Of a stretch of DNA of 64,000 nucleotides, positions 1 to 11,914 are shown piece by piece. The stretch is from NCBI RefSeq assembly GCF_963259705.1, contig NC_081840.1, positions 117,665,074-117,729,073 of the forward strand. Reading direction: 5' to 3'. Within the stretch, counting starts at the first letter, position 1; every line of letters starts with the position of its first letter. Origin of the DNA: Myotis daubentonii. Taxonomy: Eukaryota; Chordata; Mammalia; Chiroptera; Vespertilionidae. Below the pieces are notes generated by a model, which saw only the letters and a list, made by a program, of their open reading frames with translations, searched no databases and was not told the DNA's origin. The position numbers and the translations under genes are program-made.

Positions 1-2389
1 TCATGCCTGATGGGACTGTAACTTGGGCCAGAATTAATATGCAGACCTCTTCACTGCAATGTTACAAGAAATTAAAAACAACATATATAATGTTCTAATA
101 AGTAAAATGCATGGCATATTGCAAATAATACAGTAATTTTAAGTTACTTTAGAAAATTTTCACAATATAATGTTAATAAAAAATAAAATTAAAAGTCTCT
201 CTGTCTATCTATCCATTTATCTATTTATATAATATAGCATATGTTCCTACATTTGAACCTTATAGAACTTAGGGAAAACATCAAAATGTTGAACGTTATG
301 TGAAAAAGATTGTGAATGATTCTTACGTTTTTATATCTTTATAGTTCTCTTCAGTCAATAAGCATTACCTTAGTAATCAGGGGGAAATTATTTAAAATAT
401 TACAAGAGAGTACGTTCAACAAACGATGAAAAGTTCATTCATTCAACCAAACCTGTTTCATCAGCATCCACTAAGTGCAAAAAAATGAAGAGGAAACAAC
501 CCAATTATTAAACTTAAATATTTCATAAATATTTTAATCTATTCTCTTTGACTGATATGTGGAAGAGGAGAAAACGGAAATGTTCCCAGATAAGATTAGA
601 ATATGTCATGTTTTACTTTTCTTTCAACCTTTCCCAGGTAAATTCTGTTCCTCAGGCCTTTAATTTTCTATGTTTCTATACTTCCATCTATTTTAGTGGT
701 CACTTAATAAACCACCCCAAGTTTGTACCACAATTAGTTAAACACTTACCATTAGTATGTTAATTATTTGTAACATATATCGTAAACACTGTCATCATTT
801 CAGAGCTTTGTATTGTGTTCATAATTTTGCTATTTTAATGAATGCAGCAATGAACTACTTAATTTTGACATAAGTTTTTAACATTTCCTGAGGGCATATT
901 TCTGACTTAATGGTAAAATTTATTCAGGTTTATTGAAAATTATTTCTAAATTTGAAATACTAATTTGCTCTCTTCCCAGCAGTGGGGAAAATATAACTTT
1001 TTAAAATATATGTTAATTCTTATAACTGGGATCAACTTCCTCTTGCTCTTTTCCTTGTCTTATATTAAACCATTTGCATAGAATTTCCACAAAAAGAGAT
1101 CAATGAATTTCTGTTTCTGTGCACCATTACCCAAGCTTGAAAATTTATACTTAATAGGAAAATGTTAGTTGTACTAAAAACTACTGAAAAGCTTATACCC
1201 AAATTTGACGTTCTTAATTGTTTTTTTTTTTTATTTAACTATTGATTCTACAGATGCTGGTAATAATGTTGAATCATGCATGAACATAGATACTTTTTTC
1301 CGAAAGATTCTTTGTGGAGGTAAAGCTGTTGATTGAGTTTATATGATTGTTTCATGTGCCATTTGTAGTCTACAATTCAAGCAAGTTAAATCTCCCTCTT
1401 ATTCTCTTCATGCTTCAAGTGCTTATAAAATTATGCAAAATTCTGTGACAAAAGGCACAGATGTCAAAAATAGAATCTGTAACTGTCAAAGTGATTTTGC
1501 AGTTCATAATTCAAGAAAGGTGTTTGGAAGAAACTCTGAAATTGGGAAAATTATTGCACTTTCAAAGTCAAGTGTGTAGCTTTGTTTGGGGATTGATAGT
1601 TGAGTTTTCTTCCACTGATGAGGACAGTAATGTTGCTTAACGTTACTACTCCCTTATCTTTGGAAAACATGCAGAGCATAAAAGACATGTGGGGAAAGGG
1701 AAATAAAATGATTAATTCTCAGACATTTTTAAAAAACAGCATGTAACCATCTTTTTCATGGCTTACGACTTTGTGGAATTTACAGATATGACAGAATATT
1801 ATACTCTAGCAGTAATGCGTTATATTTCATATTCATCAGGAGAGAGTCAAGTGGAAAACACAAGATGAGGATATGACTTAAATTTTATTTAGGAATTCAG
1901 TTAAGAATTGCAAAATAAAAAACGTATTACAGTTCCTTGATTTAAAAGGCAGTTTAATGAATTATTTTGTACTTGTGATAAAGCTGAATTAAGGCACAGT
2001 TGCTGTTAATCATTTTGATGTATGCATAATGCATGTATCCATCAGAGAAAAAATATATAAAAGAAAATGTTTTTTGAGATATTGATTAGGAAGCACTGGT
2101 TAATTAATAATTGCTACAAATATTCATTGCTTCAGATTCCAAAGCTTAGAAATTACTTTTAATGTGTACAGAAACTGAGTTGCAGTGTTTTGCTTTTTTT
2201 CCCATTATTGCTGTCTTGAGTAAAGGCTTTATTATATAAACAGATATCTTATAATTAATTCATTTTTGGGCTAAGATAAGAAGTTTGTTTAATATTTTAA
2301 AAAGATATATGACATAATTGCTTTCATTACAATTTGTAGGGAACCAACAATCACATAATAGCTTAAAAATGCCAAGTATGGAAGAAAGC
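1..2389. other. AT-rich intergenic/intronic DNA, no gene seen
   Basis: No exon-like frame, RNA gene or clear young repeat is visible. The open frames at 548-763 and 1343-1579 are short, low in complexity and match no family I know. A short impure TCTA/TTTA run lies near 195-232 and a T tract near 1221-1232. Confidence 0.6.
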
Positions 2390-3480
2390 TAAAGGACCCA
2401 AACCAAAATTCAATTTAGAAAGGTTGCGAAGGCTTTGATAAGAAAATGAAGGTTAAGCATAGGTCCTTGAAGACAAGCAGTGGAGAGAACTTTTCTAGGG
2501 AGAAGAAATTATGTCTCCGCAGGATTGAAGATGAGTGAGCAACACAACCACACATTTGTCTGGGCTGGAGCTAAGAACCATGTTGAAGACTCACGCTAGA
2601 TCAAACTCATAAGGAAGGCAGGAATAATACCTTAGAAAATGTGCCTGCAGTTTTGAAGAACTGTACGTTGATTGCCAAGTAAAGTTGGGAAGTGATCATT
2701 TTATTTGGATCTGTATAGAGAATGAGTGACTGGTTGTGCAGGTGGTTGGTGATGTTCCTGGTGATAGAGATGGTTGAGAAAAATTAGGAAGAACTGTTAG
2801 CAAAGTACATATTGGTTCAAGTGATAGAGGGTGTGGAACTGAGTGAAGGTTATGGCAGTGGAAATGGAAAGGAAAAATGAGAATTTCAAGTGATCAGTTG
2901 GTTGCAGTGGCACTATTGCCCATGAATGTGATCAACTAACACTCACATGTCACAGCAGAGAACAGGGAATTTGCAAAAGAGACTGATGAGGAATGCCCCG
3001 AACGGAAAGGGAAGAGAGTGCTTTCCAGATTCCAGAATGGCAAATGGAGAAGAGCTTTAAGGAGAAAGAGGACAATGTTACATGAAGAATAGATATCAAC
3101 TTGGATAAGTAATGACAATGCCCAATTGAATTAGCAGTTAGGGAATCCCATTCAGGATTTAGCAAGCTTGCTCTTATATAATTGGGAAGAATTAAACTAT
3201 GTTGGTGGCAAATGTGTTAGTCACTGGAGATTAATTTCAAAAAGTTATGAAAAGAAGAATGGAGCATAGAGTGGTAGCTAGAAAGAGACAATGTTGAGAA
3301 AATAGCTGTTATATTTTAACATGGGAAAGAGCTTGAGGGTGATTTTTTATAGAAGGGCAAAAGCTAGACAAGAGGAGAAATTATATAGGGAAGAAAGCTA
3401 AATGATGCTGCCGAATACCTAAAGAAATAAAAAGGTGAAGAATATTCACCCACAGAATTAGAAATTACATGTGAATGGAA
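2390..3480. repeat. Purine-rich ancient interspersed repeat, unassigned (LINE2-like texture)
   Basis: This stretch is G/A-rich, unlike its AT-rich flanks. Phrases about 2690-2900 resemble degraded mammalian LINE2 3' sequence on the plus strand. I cannot place its ends or prove the family. The minus-strand open frames at 2936-3165 are incidental. Confidence 0.3.
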
Positions 3481-4064
3481 CAGAAGAAACAACCTTTAAA
3501 ATTAGCTATCATTCTTAATGGACACATATTTAAATTTCTTTGTGTTCTAATCTTATTTGTAATTTTCTTATTACATACAGTTTTTAAGGCAAAATGAAAC
3601 ATGTGTAAATAATATTTTATAAACTATATAATGCTGTACAAATGCAAAGGACTATTTTAAAGGGAAATGATTCCTACTTTTTTCTCCTGTTTTTTCCTTT
3701 CTTTTTTTACATTCTCCTTTGCTACTTTCTTTTCCCATATTGTTCCAGCAACATTACAGAGTAAACATACTTAGTAAGCTAGAAAGAGAATTTTTGTACC
3801 ATTTATGGAATTGCACTGGCAGGGTAATGTACTCGTTGGTGAGACAGAATTGTGGCACCTAGGACACCTTTAAGCCTCTGCTTGTAACAAAAAGGTTAGG
3901 ATAGTCTGCCTGATTTTGTTGGTTGCGTTGTGTTTTTTGTTTGCTTGGTTGTTTTTCTGTAGGGTGTGTATCCTAGTATAAACCAAGTCATCTATTTTTG
4001 GGTTTGTGGAAACCTAGTGGCAACAACACCACTTAGTGTGTGAATTAATTTTCTCCTTGCCTTC

Positions 4065-4185
4065 CGAATATACTGGAAGCTCCCTGATGTCTGGAAATCT
4101 GTCTTGAATGCCTTTTAAAGATGCACTGATGCTGCCTGTGACAGATCTAGAAGCATGGGCATAGAATAAATTTTATTTGCTGAAT
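4065..4185 (+). repeat. Probable L2 LINE 3' end
   Basis: The order 'tggaagctcc', then 'atagaataaa', then 'tttgctgaatgag' follows the conserved 3' tail of mammalian L2. It is strongly diverged, as expected for an ancient element. The surrounding 3481-6535 shows no gene. Faint L2/MIR minus-strand traces occur near 5030-5150 and 6045-6125. Confidence 0.45.
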
Positions 4186-6547
4186 GAGAAACAAACCGTG
4201 AAAAAGTCTTTCGCATGTCTGCTAACTCCTATAAGGTAGACAGTCATTACCCTGTCACTCCTTGGAGAGCCATTGCATTACGTTTGCTTCACAATAAAGG
4301 CAACTTGCTTTTCACAGACTTCATAATTTATCTATCACTTAATTAAATCACCAAAAGGTATGCAATCATTGGCCCAGCCAAACCTGATATTGGCTGTCAT
4401 GGGTTTCCAGAAAAAGTCTCAGATGATGGTGCCTAGCTCCTGGCTGGGGAAGATGAACCTGAATTCCGAGTGAAGGGATCTGATAAAAGGGATAGAGGGA
4501 TACACACAGCTGTGGATCATGGCCTGGCCAATCATTTGCTACCAGATAGCCTGGTACCAACACGATCATGACTCAAACTCACAAGTTTGATTCCGTTTAA
4601 TCAGTAAATGTTGACATATAAACATAGCCAAACTATATGGGAATTTGTTGGTAAAAATTCAAGCAATTTAGTGAGTAGCTAACACTGAGGTTAATCAGGC
4701 TGGTTATACATAACTAGACTATATTATCAGCTTCCCCTGATAAGCAGAAGAAAGTGTGGTTTGGTCTCCATCTCTGCTTAATTCCCCTCAATTCATTGCA
4801 CTGAGTCTTATTTTACAGCACCCCAAGCTTCCAATGTTAGTTTTAATCATAAATATTCCTGCCATCTCTCCTAATAGACTGTTACTGCTTCTAAGGGTAG
4901 CATTTCATTCTTTTTATCCTACTGGTGTCTTTTGGATTAAATGGATAAAAAAATTAATGGCTAATTTGATAGGTAAAACACAAAAATAAGCAATTGTTTT
5001 GTTATTGTATTTGGTAGTTTATTCATTTATTTGGCATGCTTTTATTGAGGTTCTACTACTATTAATTAATCTAAGAAAGTACCTGAAACAGTACTGGGAA
5101 CAGAGGGAAACATGTTGTCTCGCCATCAAAGATTTTAAAACTGATGTGTTGTTTTCCTTCCAATTTACTTTCAAATTTCCAGTCAGAACCAGATATAAAT
5201 GTACAAATACAGAGGGATAGATAAGCCAACCTGAAAGTCTATTCTGCAGAAATGGCAATTGGAAAAAATTAAGTTGCAGAAAGTAATTTTTAAATAACGA
5301 TAATCTTGAGAACAGAATTGAACAATGAATATAAAGTTGGGTGAGTTTGGAGATGATTCAGATTACATGGTGCCTCTGGTAGCTTGCAACCAGGAGGATA
5401 CAGGATGGGGCAAGAGTAGGTTCACAGTTGTTTGTATGGAAAATAATACAACAACTAATAAATAATAACACAAGAATAAGTTGTGTTTTGTGTACTCACA
5501 GCTGTAAACCTACTTTTGCCTTGCCCTGTATATGCTGGAAAATAAGGATATTAACTTTAAATTGTAAAGGAAACAGAAAAATATAACATGGTATAGAAAT
5601 ATGAGCATTTTAATAGATTTCTTTCATGATAAAGAGACATTTAAAAGTGTTCTAGACTGAATTATTTTCTCTATATGATTGTTCTGTGAACAAGATTATT
5701 TTTACCAGAACATTATGCATTCAAAGTGGCAGAGTACTGTCAGGAAAAAAGGAAGTAAACTGGAGATACATGCTATTCTTGTGCCGAGGGTCAGCCTTTT
5801 AGGTGTCACTTCTTAATTATATTGCTCTGCACCACACTAAGAGAATTGGGTGGTGATCAGACCTAATTCTTTATGTGTGCTTTCTTTGACCACATAACTG
5901 ACCCATGGTGATTTTCCTTTCCTCTGAAATCCTAAAGCTTGCTATTTTTGCACTCCAAATTTTATAGTTAGTATTTATTGTCATATAACATTGGTTTTAT
6001 TTTCAATCAGACATCATTTGTCTCCTGATTTTTTTTGTATACTCTTCATGGAAGTAAAGAAACATTTATTGAACCTCTATTCTTTGCTGAGCACTTCTTT
6101 ATTTGTTACATGCTTCATCAATCTGCGGTAGCACCTATTAGTGTGTTATGTATGCCCGGTGGGGGAGAAAGCTATTTCCCTAGAGCTGGACACTCTAGTC
6201 TGCCATGGTGTTTTAAAGTGTTCTAGAATCTGATTCAATCATATAAAGAATTTTCTAAGGTGTTAAAACAGATGAAAATAAATCTATTTCTAAGATAACG
6301 GAGTAGTAGCTACTTATTTTGAGAACAAAGAATCAGAGATTGGACTATTTATTATTCCTGATCTCCCCTATTCCTGCTATGCAAATAGACATTCCCAATT
6401 TCAAGTCTCTTCAGCTGCGTTTCTCATTTTGCAATCTCTGTTGGCTCTTTATCATTTTATTCCCACATGGTTGTATTGAATAAAACTCTGTCAGTTCCAT
6501 CTCTCCTCCTCCTCCTCCTTTTGTTTTGGTCTTTCTTTATGCCACTC

Positions 6548-6752
6548 CTTGTAAAAAAAATATGTTTTTATTGATTTTAGAGAGAGAGGAAGGGAGAGGG
6601 ATAGAGAGATAAAAACATTGGTGGGCTGCCTCCTTCATGCCCCCTACTGGGGATCGAGTCTGCAACCCAGACCTGTGCCTTGACAGGGAATTGAACCAAT
6701 GACCTCTTGATTCATGTGTGGGAGCTCAACCACGTAGCCACATCGCCCAGGC
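6548..6752 (-). repeat. Ves SINE (tRNA-derived), full length
   Basis: Read on the minus strand this has the tRNA-like head, the central box-B-like block and the pyrimidine-rich then A-rich tail of bat Ves elements. A perfect 12-bp target-site duplication (tttatgccactc) lies at 6536-6547 and 6753-6764, showing L1-mediated retroposition. It is non-coding and lies about 130 bp upstream of a Helitron. Confidence 0.93.
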
Positions 6753-6883
6753 TTTATGCCACTCTTAAAGATGGATACTTCCTTTTTTCTTTTGTCTTAT
6801 CTTTGAATTTTTCTCCTGCATATTTGATGGTAATTTTTTCTTCTGCAAATTTCCTTATGTGTTACTCCTGAGCTCTGAAATTA

Positions 6884-8101
6884 TCTACACTAATAAAAGA
6901 GAAAAATGGTAATTGGCGTACGACGATGCCCTTTTCATTGGCTAATCAGGGCTATATGCAAATTAACTGCCAACTATGATTGGCAGTTAACTGCCAACTA
7001 AGATTGGCAGTTAACTGCCAACAAGATGGCGGTTAATTTGCATATGTAAGCACAATGCAGGGAGGCGAAAGGGAAAGCAGGAAGAAGCCCCCTGCCACTG
7101 ACAGTGATCGGAAACCCAGGGGGGAGCTAAGAGCTGGGGGGCAGGGCAGCTCTTTGCCCTGCCCCCCAGCCATGATCGGAGAATCAGGCGCCTTTGCCGC
7201 CCTGGCCAGTGATAGCAGGAAGTAGGGGTGGAGCCAGCGATGGGAGCTGGACACGGTCGAAGCTGGCAGTCCCGGGAGCTAGGGGTCCCTTGCCTGGGCC
7301 TAAAGCGGAGCCCACGATCGCGGGGCCGCTGCAGCTGCGGGTCCCCGTTGCCCGAGCCGGATGCCTCAGCCAGAGGCGTTAGGCCTGGGCAGGGGCGGAG
7401 CCTGCAACCGCGGGGAGCTGGGGGTCCCCTGCCCAGGCCTGACACCTCTGCCGGAGGCCTCAGGCCTGGTCAAGGGGCCGATCCGGTGATTGGTGATCGG
7501 AGGGTGATGAGGGTCAACTCCTCTGGCCGAGGCATCAGGCCTGGGTGGGGGGCTGGGGGTGCCCTGCCCAGGCCTGATGCCTGGGCCAGAGTCATCAGGC
7601 CTGGGTGGGGGGCGGAGCCGAGGATTGGGGGGATATGATGGTCCCCTTGCCCAGGCCAGAAGCCTGGGTCAGAGGTGTCAGGCTTGGGCAGGGGGTGGAG
7701 CAAGCGATCAGAGGGAGATGGGGGTCCCCTGTCCAAGCCTGACACCTCTGGCGGAGGCGTCAGGTCTGGGCAAGGGGCCGATCAGGCGATCAGAGGGTGA
7801 TGGGGGTCTACGCCTCTGGCTGAGGCATCAGGCCTGGGCAAGGGGCAGAGCCAGCAACTGGAGGGGTTTGGGGGTCCCCTGCCCTGCCTGATGCCTGGGC
7901 CAGAGGCATCAGGCCTGGGCTGGGGGCAGAACCAGTGATGGGAGGAAATGAGGGTCCCCTGCCCAGCCGATCCTGCGATTGGAGGGTGATGGGGGTCAAC
8001 GCCTGAGGGCTCCCAGTATGTGAGAGGGGGCAGGCTGGGCTGAGGGACACTCCCCCCCCCACACACACCCAGTGCACGAATTTCGTGCACCGGGCCCCTA
8101 G
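6884..8101 (+). mobile_element. Non-autonomous Helitron (HeliBat type), 1.2 kb
   Basis: The 5' end is TCTACACTAATAAAAG after host A 6883. The 3' end has an inverted GTGCAC hairpin at about 8072-8090, then CTAG at 8098-8101, followed by host T 8102. This fits the Helitron insertion rule between A and T without duplication. There is no Rep/helicase coding, so it is non-autonomous. Near the 5' end 'ttggcagttaactgccaa'-type motifs repeat. The GC-rich middle is a tandem array, which creates long but meaningless open frames on both strands (7011-8114). Confidence 0.95.
7375..7930. repeat. Imperfect tandem array inside the Helitron, about 8 units
   Basis: The phrase 'caggcctgggcagggg' or a close variant recurs near 7381, 7465, 7538, 7597, 7680, 7762, 7831 and 7911, so units are about 60-85 bp. 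Several units pair 'cctgcccaggcctgatgcc' with its inverse 'ggcatcaggcctgggcagg', making short palindromes. Units differ by substitutions and length. Confidence 0.8.
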
Positions 8102-8464
8102 TTTTACATAACACGATTTATAACATTACCATCAAATAAATTAATGTAGAGCCTAACTATTTGTTGGAAGAGTAAACTTTTTTCTATAATAAAATACAGT
8201 AAAATTACTTGTTTAGTACACAGGTGCAGTTGTGTATAGATGTCAGTTATTTTCCCTCAGGGAAATTGTAGTTTTCTTGTAGAGGTGACAATATACAAAG
8301 CTAGATAATAAAATACTCAAATGTATCTTACAAACTGTGTACCACATAAGGATCCCAAATCAAGAAAAAGTGACATGGAATTATGTAACTAGAAAGACAA
8401 TGGGAAAGATGAAATTTGTGTTGCACACAGAGGGATATTTTGAAGCAATGTGATGCCATGCAAA

Positions 8465-8640
8465 TTGCATGGAATATAACATCAGAGAACCTGAGTCCAG
8501 GACACACCTCGACTATTTAAGACCTCTGTGCTCTTAGGGAAATGCTTTATACTCTGACCCTCAATTTTCTTAGCTGTAAATAGGAAAAATACTGATAGTT
8601 GAACAATTGCTAATTTATAAAGTACTTATGTGCCATAAAA
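8465..8640 (+). repeat. Probable MIR SINE
   Basis: The order 'gaacctgagtccagg', a degraded core, then 'caattttcttagctgtaaat' tracks the mammalian MIR consensus on the plus strand. It is old and indel-rich. A second MIR-like block in reverse orientation follows at about 8712-8840 ('gatctgtctgacc'). From 8841 to 10049 I see nothing beyond AT-rich sequence. Confidence 0.5.
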
Positions 8641-10060
8641 ATATATAGTTTCTATAATCTCCATTACAAGCTCCTAAGGATTCACTTTTTTCACATAGTA
8701 TAAATTACTGAAACAAGGCTGAAGAAGGTTAGAACACTTACCTAACCAAGTTCTTACAAATGAGAGTTAGTAGAGTTGGACCAGTATCCAGATCTGTCTG
8801 ACCAATGTGTGTGAACTCATTCTCAGCTCTTATACTTTACCAAGAAAAATCTACTAAGTGGGCATTGGTCACCCCATGATATATAAGTGAATTATTAATA
8901 GGTACATTGTTCATAATTAGATCATGTTTTTTATACTGAGATCATATACATTTTCAAATTGCTTTTTAGTTTTCCTTGTCATTCCCAAGAATCATGTTTA
9001 TATGGAATAGTACCATCCTCTAAGAACTTCTTATTACTTTATGCTAAGACATCAAAAATTCTTTCTTTCTAGCACATTTGATGTTATGTTCTATACTTGC
9101 CATACAACCAGAAATTTAAATGCATTATGGACAAAATAGTATATGTAGATACATATTGTCATGTGATCAAATATTTTTTAGTTGGTACAGAACACTATGG
9201 AGAAATAGTCACTAAAAGGTTGGGCTATAGCTATATTTTGGGCAGTCATGTTCAAAACTGCTATAAATCATTTAAAACATTTTTAGAAATTCTGCACTGT
9301 TTATTTGGTAAGGAGTTTTGCTTGTACAAGTCCAAGATTTATGTTGAAAAATACTAGTAGCTAAGCATATCAGAAATCATTGTTTTAAATTCATTAGTAG
9401 ATAACTTTACATTTGCAGTAAGTAATGTTTCATTTTAAAACTTTTTTTTTTATCAATTATGGTTTTTAGTAGAATTCATAATGATATTGTTGTTCTAATT
9501 GGTCACTTTATATTTTAACCATGTGAATGTATGCAAACATTTTAATAATTACATGGTCATCAAATTTTCAAATATAAGAGATCCACTAACTACAAATAAA
9601 AATGCAAACATATTAGAATATGTTGTATATTCTTTCCATTCATGCCAGATGTATTCTACTCAAATTATAATATAGTAGCTTCTCTGATCATGGATTAAGA
9701 TTTTTTCCAGTTATAATCAATTAATTACTCAGATGTGATATACTTTCTGATTTTGTTAAATGGTTAGCATAATTGATATTAACCTCAAAGATGGTTTCTG
9801 ATCAGTGAATATATGGAGTTGGGACATTTTCAAAGATGTTTCAGTTATAGCCTCCTGATCTGGTCCGGCTATAACAAACTACTGTCCTTCCGTTGGTCAT
9901 TATAAACCTCAGTAGCTTAGTTGCCTTAAAAATAAAAGTAAAATATTTTGTCCCTACCATGATGAATTGTTTAAAAGCTCAAATAAATGAACAGATGTGA
10001 AAGAAAAAATAAAGCAATTAGATAAGTAATTTAAGATACTACCAAATATATAGCATTTTT

Positions 10061-11113
10061 TTCAAATTTTATTTATTTATTTTTATTTATTGATTAAGGT
10101 ATTACATATGTGTCCTTATCCCCCCATTACCCCTACCCTCCACTCATGTACTCACCCCCCTGGTGTCTGTGGCCATTGGTTAGGCTTATATTCATGCATA
10201 AAAGTCCTTTGGTTGATCTCTCCCCCTTACCCCTGCCCTCCCCTACCTTCCCTCTGAGGTTTGATAGTCTGATCCATGCTTCTCTGTCTCTGGATCTGTT
10301 TTTGTTCATTAATTTATGTTGTTCATTATATTACACAAATGAGTGAGATCATGTGATATTTATCTTTCACTGACTGGCTTATTTCATTTAGCACAGTGGT
10401 CGGCAAACTGCGGCTCGCGAGCCACATGCGGCTCTTTGGCCCCTTGAGTGTGGCTCTTCCACAAAATACCACGTGCAGGTGCGCATGTACAGTGAGATTG
10501 AAACTTCATGGCCCATGTGCAGAAATCAGTATTTTGTGGAAGGGCCACACTCAAAGGGGCCAAAGAGCTGCATGTAGCTCACAAGCCGCAGTTTGCCGAC
10601 CACTGGTTTAGCATAATGCTCTCCAGTTCCATCCATGCTGTTGCAAAAGGTAAGAATTCCTTCTTTTTTACTGCAGCATAATAGTCCATTGTGTAGAGAT
10701 ACCACAGTTTTTTAATCCACTTATCTGCTGATGGGCACTTAGGCTGTTTTCAGATCTTAGCTATGGTAAATTGTGCTGCTATGAACATAGGGGTGCATAT
10801 ATCCTTTTTGACTGGTGTTTCTAGTTTCTTGGGATATATTCCTAGAAGTGGGATCACTGGGTCAAATGGGAGTTCTATGTTTAGTTTTTTGAAGAAACTC
10901 CATACTGTTTTCCACAGTGGCTGCACCAGTCTGCATTCTTACTAGCAGTATACTAGGGTTCCCTTTTCTCCACATCCTCCCCAGCACTTGTTGTTTGTGG
11001 ATTTGTTGATGATAGCCATTCTGACAGGCGTGAGATGGTACCTCATTGTTGTTTTGATTTGCATATCTCAGATGATTAGTGACTTTGAGCATGTTTTCAT
11101 ATGTCTCTTGGCC
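10061..11113 (-). mobile_element. 5'-truncated L1 LINE, 3' end, interrupted by a hAT
   Basis: The plus strand reads as antisense of the mammalian L1 ORF2 C-terminal coding region and 3'UTR, including the blocks 'gggatcactgggtcaaatgg' and 'gatgatagccattctgacag'. The poly(A) side is on the left. An 11-bp duplication (atagcattttt) at 10050-10060 and 11114-11124 marks the insertion. A hAT splits it at 10394-10605. The ORF2 remnant has stops and is not functional. Confidence 0.92.
10394..10605. mobile_element. Non-autonomous hAT (MITE-like), 212 bp
   Basis: Long terminal inverted repeats begin CAGTGGTCGGCAAACTG and end CAGTTTGCCGACCACTG, making the element nearly palindromic. The 8-bp duplication is atttagca (10386-10393) and gtttagca (10606-10613), one mismatch, with TA at the centre. 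It lies inside the L1 and so is younger. No transposase is encoded. Confidence 0.94.
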
Positions 11114-11592
11114 ATAGCATTTTTATTGCTTTTAACTTTTTTCCCTTGTGATGTTAATTATCTTCACCATGGAAGGATTTATGACTGCATTTTCAGTTCC
11201 ATGGAGGGAAAAGAGAGGGTCAAAGATAGGCATGTAACCAATGAATTTGGGAGATCGTGATTGAACAGACTTATGTTTCTTCCTACTTTTTCCTAAACAA
11301 CTGTCGAACCCAAAGTTCTAGTGAGCAACCGACCTGGTTTTTTCACCAAATGTCTCATTTCCCTAGAAAACCTTAGTAAACCAGTATGATTAATCAGTTG
11401 CAAGCACTTTTTCTCACTTCCTGTTCTGGCAGAAATCACAGCATAATTTCACTATTGAAAGGTGGACAGATAGTTGAGGATGATATAGAAGTATAATGGG
11501 AATCAATTATCAGTATCACTCTCAGATTTTATTTGCCTCTGGAGCTTGTGTAACATAGAAGGAGAAGGGAAAAAGCTCCTACAAATAGAATA

Positions 11593-11912
11593 CAGTTGCT
11601 CCCACCGCCATGCATGGGGGATACTTTCCAAGACCCCCAGTGGGTGAAAGTAGGCATAGTACCAAACCCTATGTGCACATACCTATGATAAAGTGTAATT
11701 TATAAATTAGGCTCAGTAAGAGATTAATAAGAATAACTAATAATGAAATAGAAAAATGATAATAATATACTATAATAAAAGTTATTTGAATATGGTCTTT
11801 CTTTCTTTGTCTTTCAAAATGTCTGAAACATCAATTTAATATTTTCATACTGCAGTTGACCATGGGTAATTGAACTTTAGAAAGCAAAACTGCAGACATG
11901 AGAACATTACTG
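11593..11912. mobile_element. MER2-like Tigger (pogo) DNA transposon remnant
   Basis: The ends read CAGTTGCTCCC... and ...ACATTACTG, flanked on both sides by TA (11591-11592, 11913-11914), the Tc1/mariner/pogo target. The interior ('gataaagt', 'ttataaattaggc', 'agtaagagatta', 'taactaataat') follows the mammalian MER2 consensus as I remember it. It is ancient and non-autonomous. Confidence 0.85.
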
Positions 11913-11914
11913 TA

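Noticed and set aside
7011..8114. Several 100-144 aa proline/glycine-rich frames on both strands
   Set aside because: They coincide with the GC-rich tandem array inside the Helitron; overlap on both strands shows low stop density, not coding.
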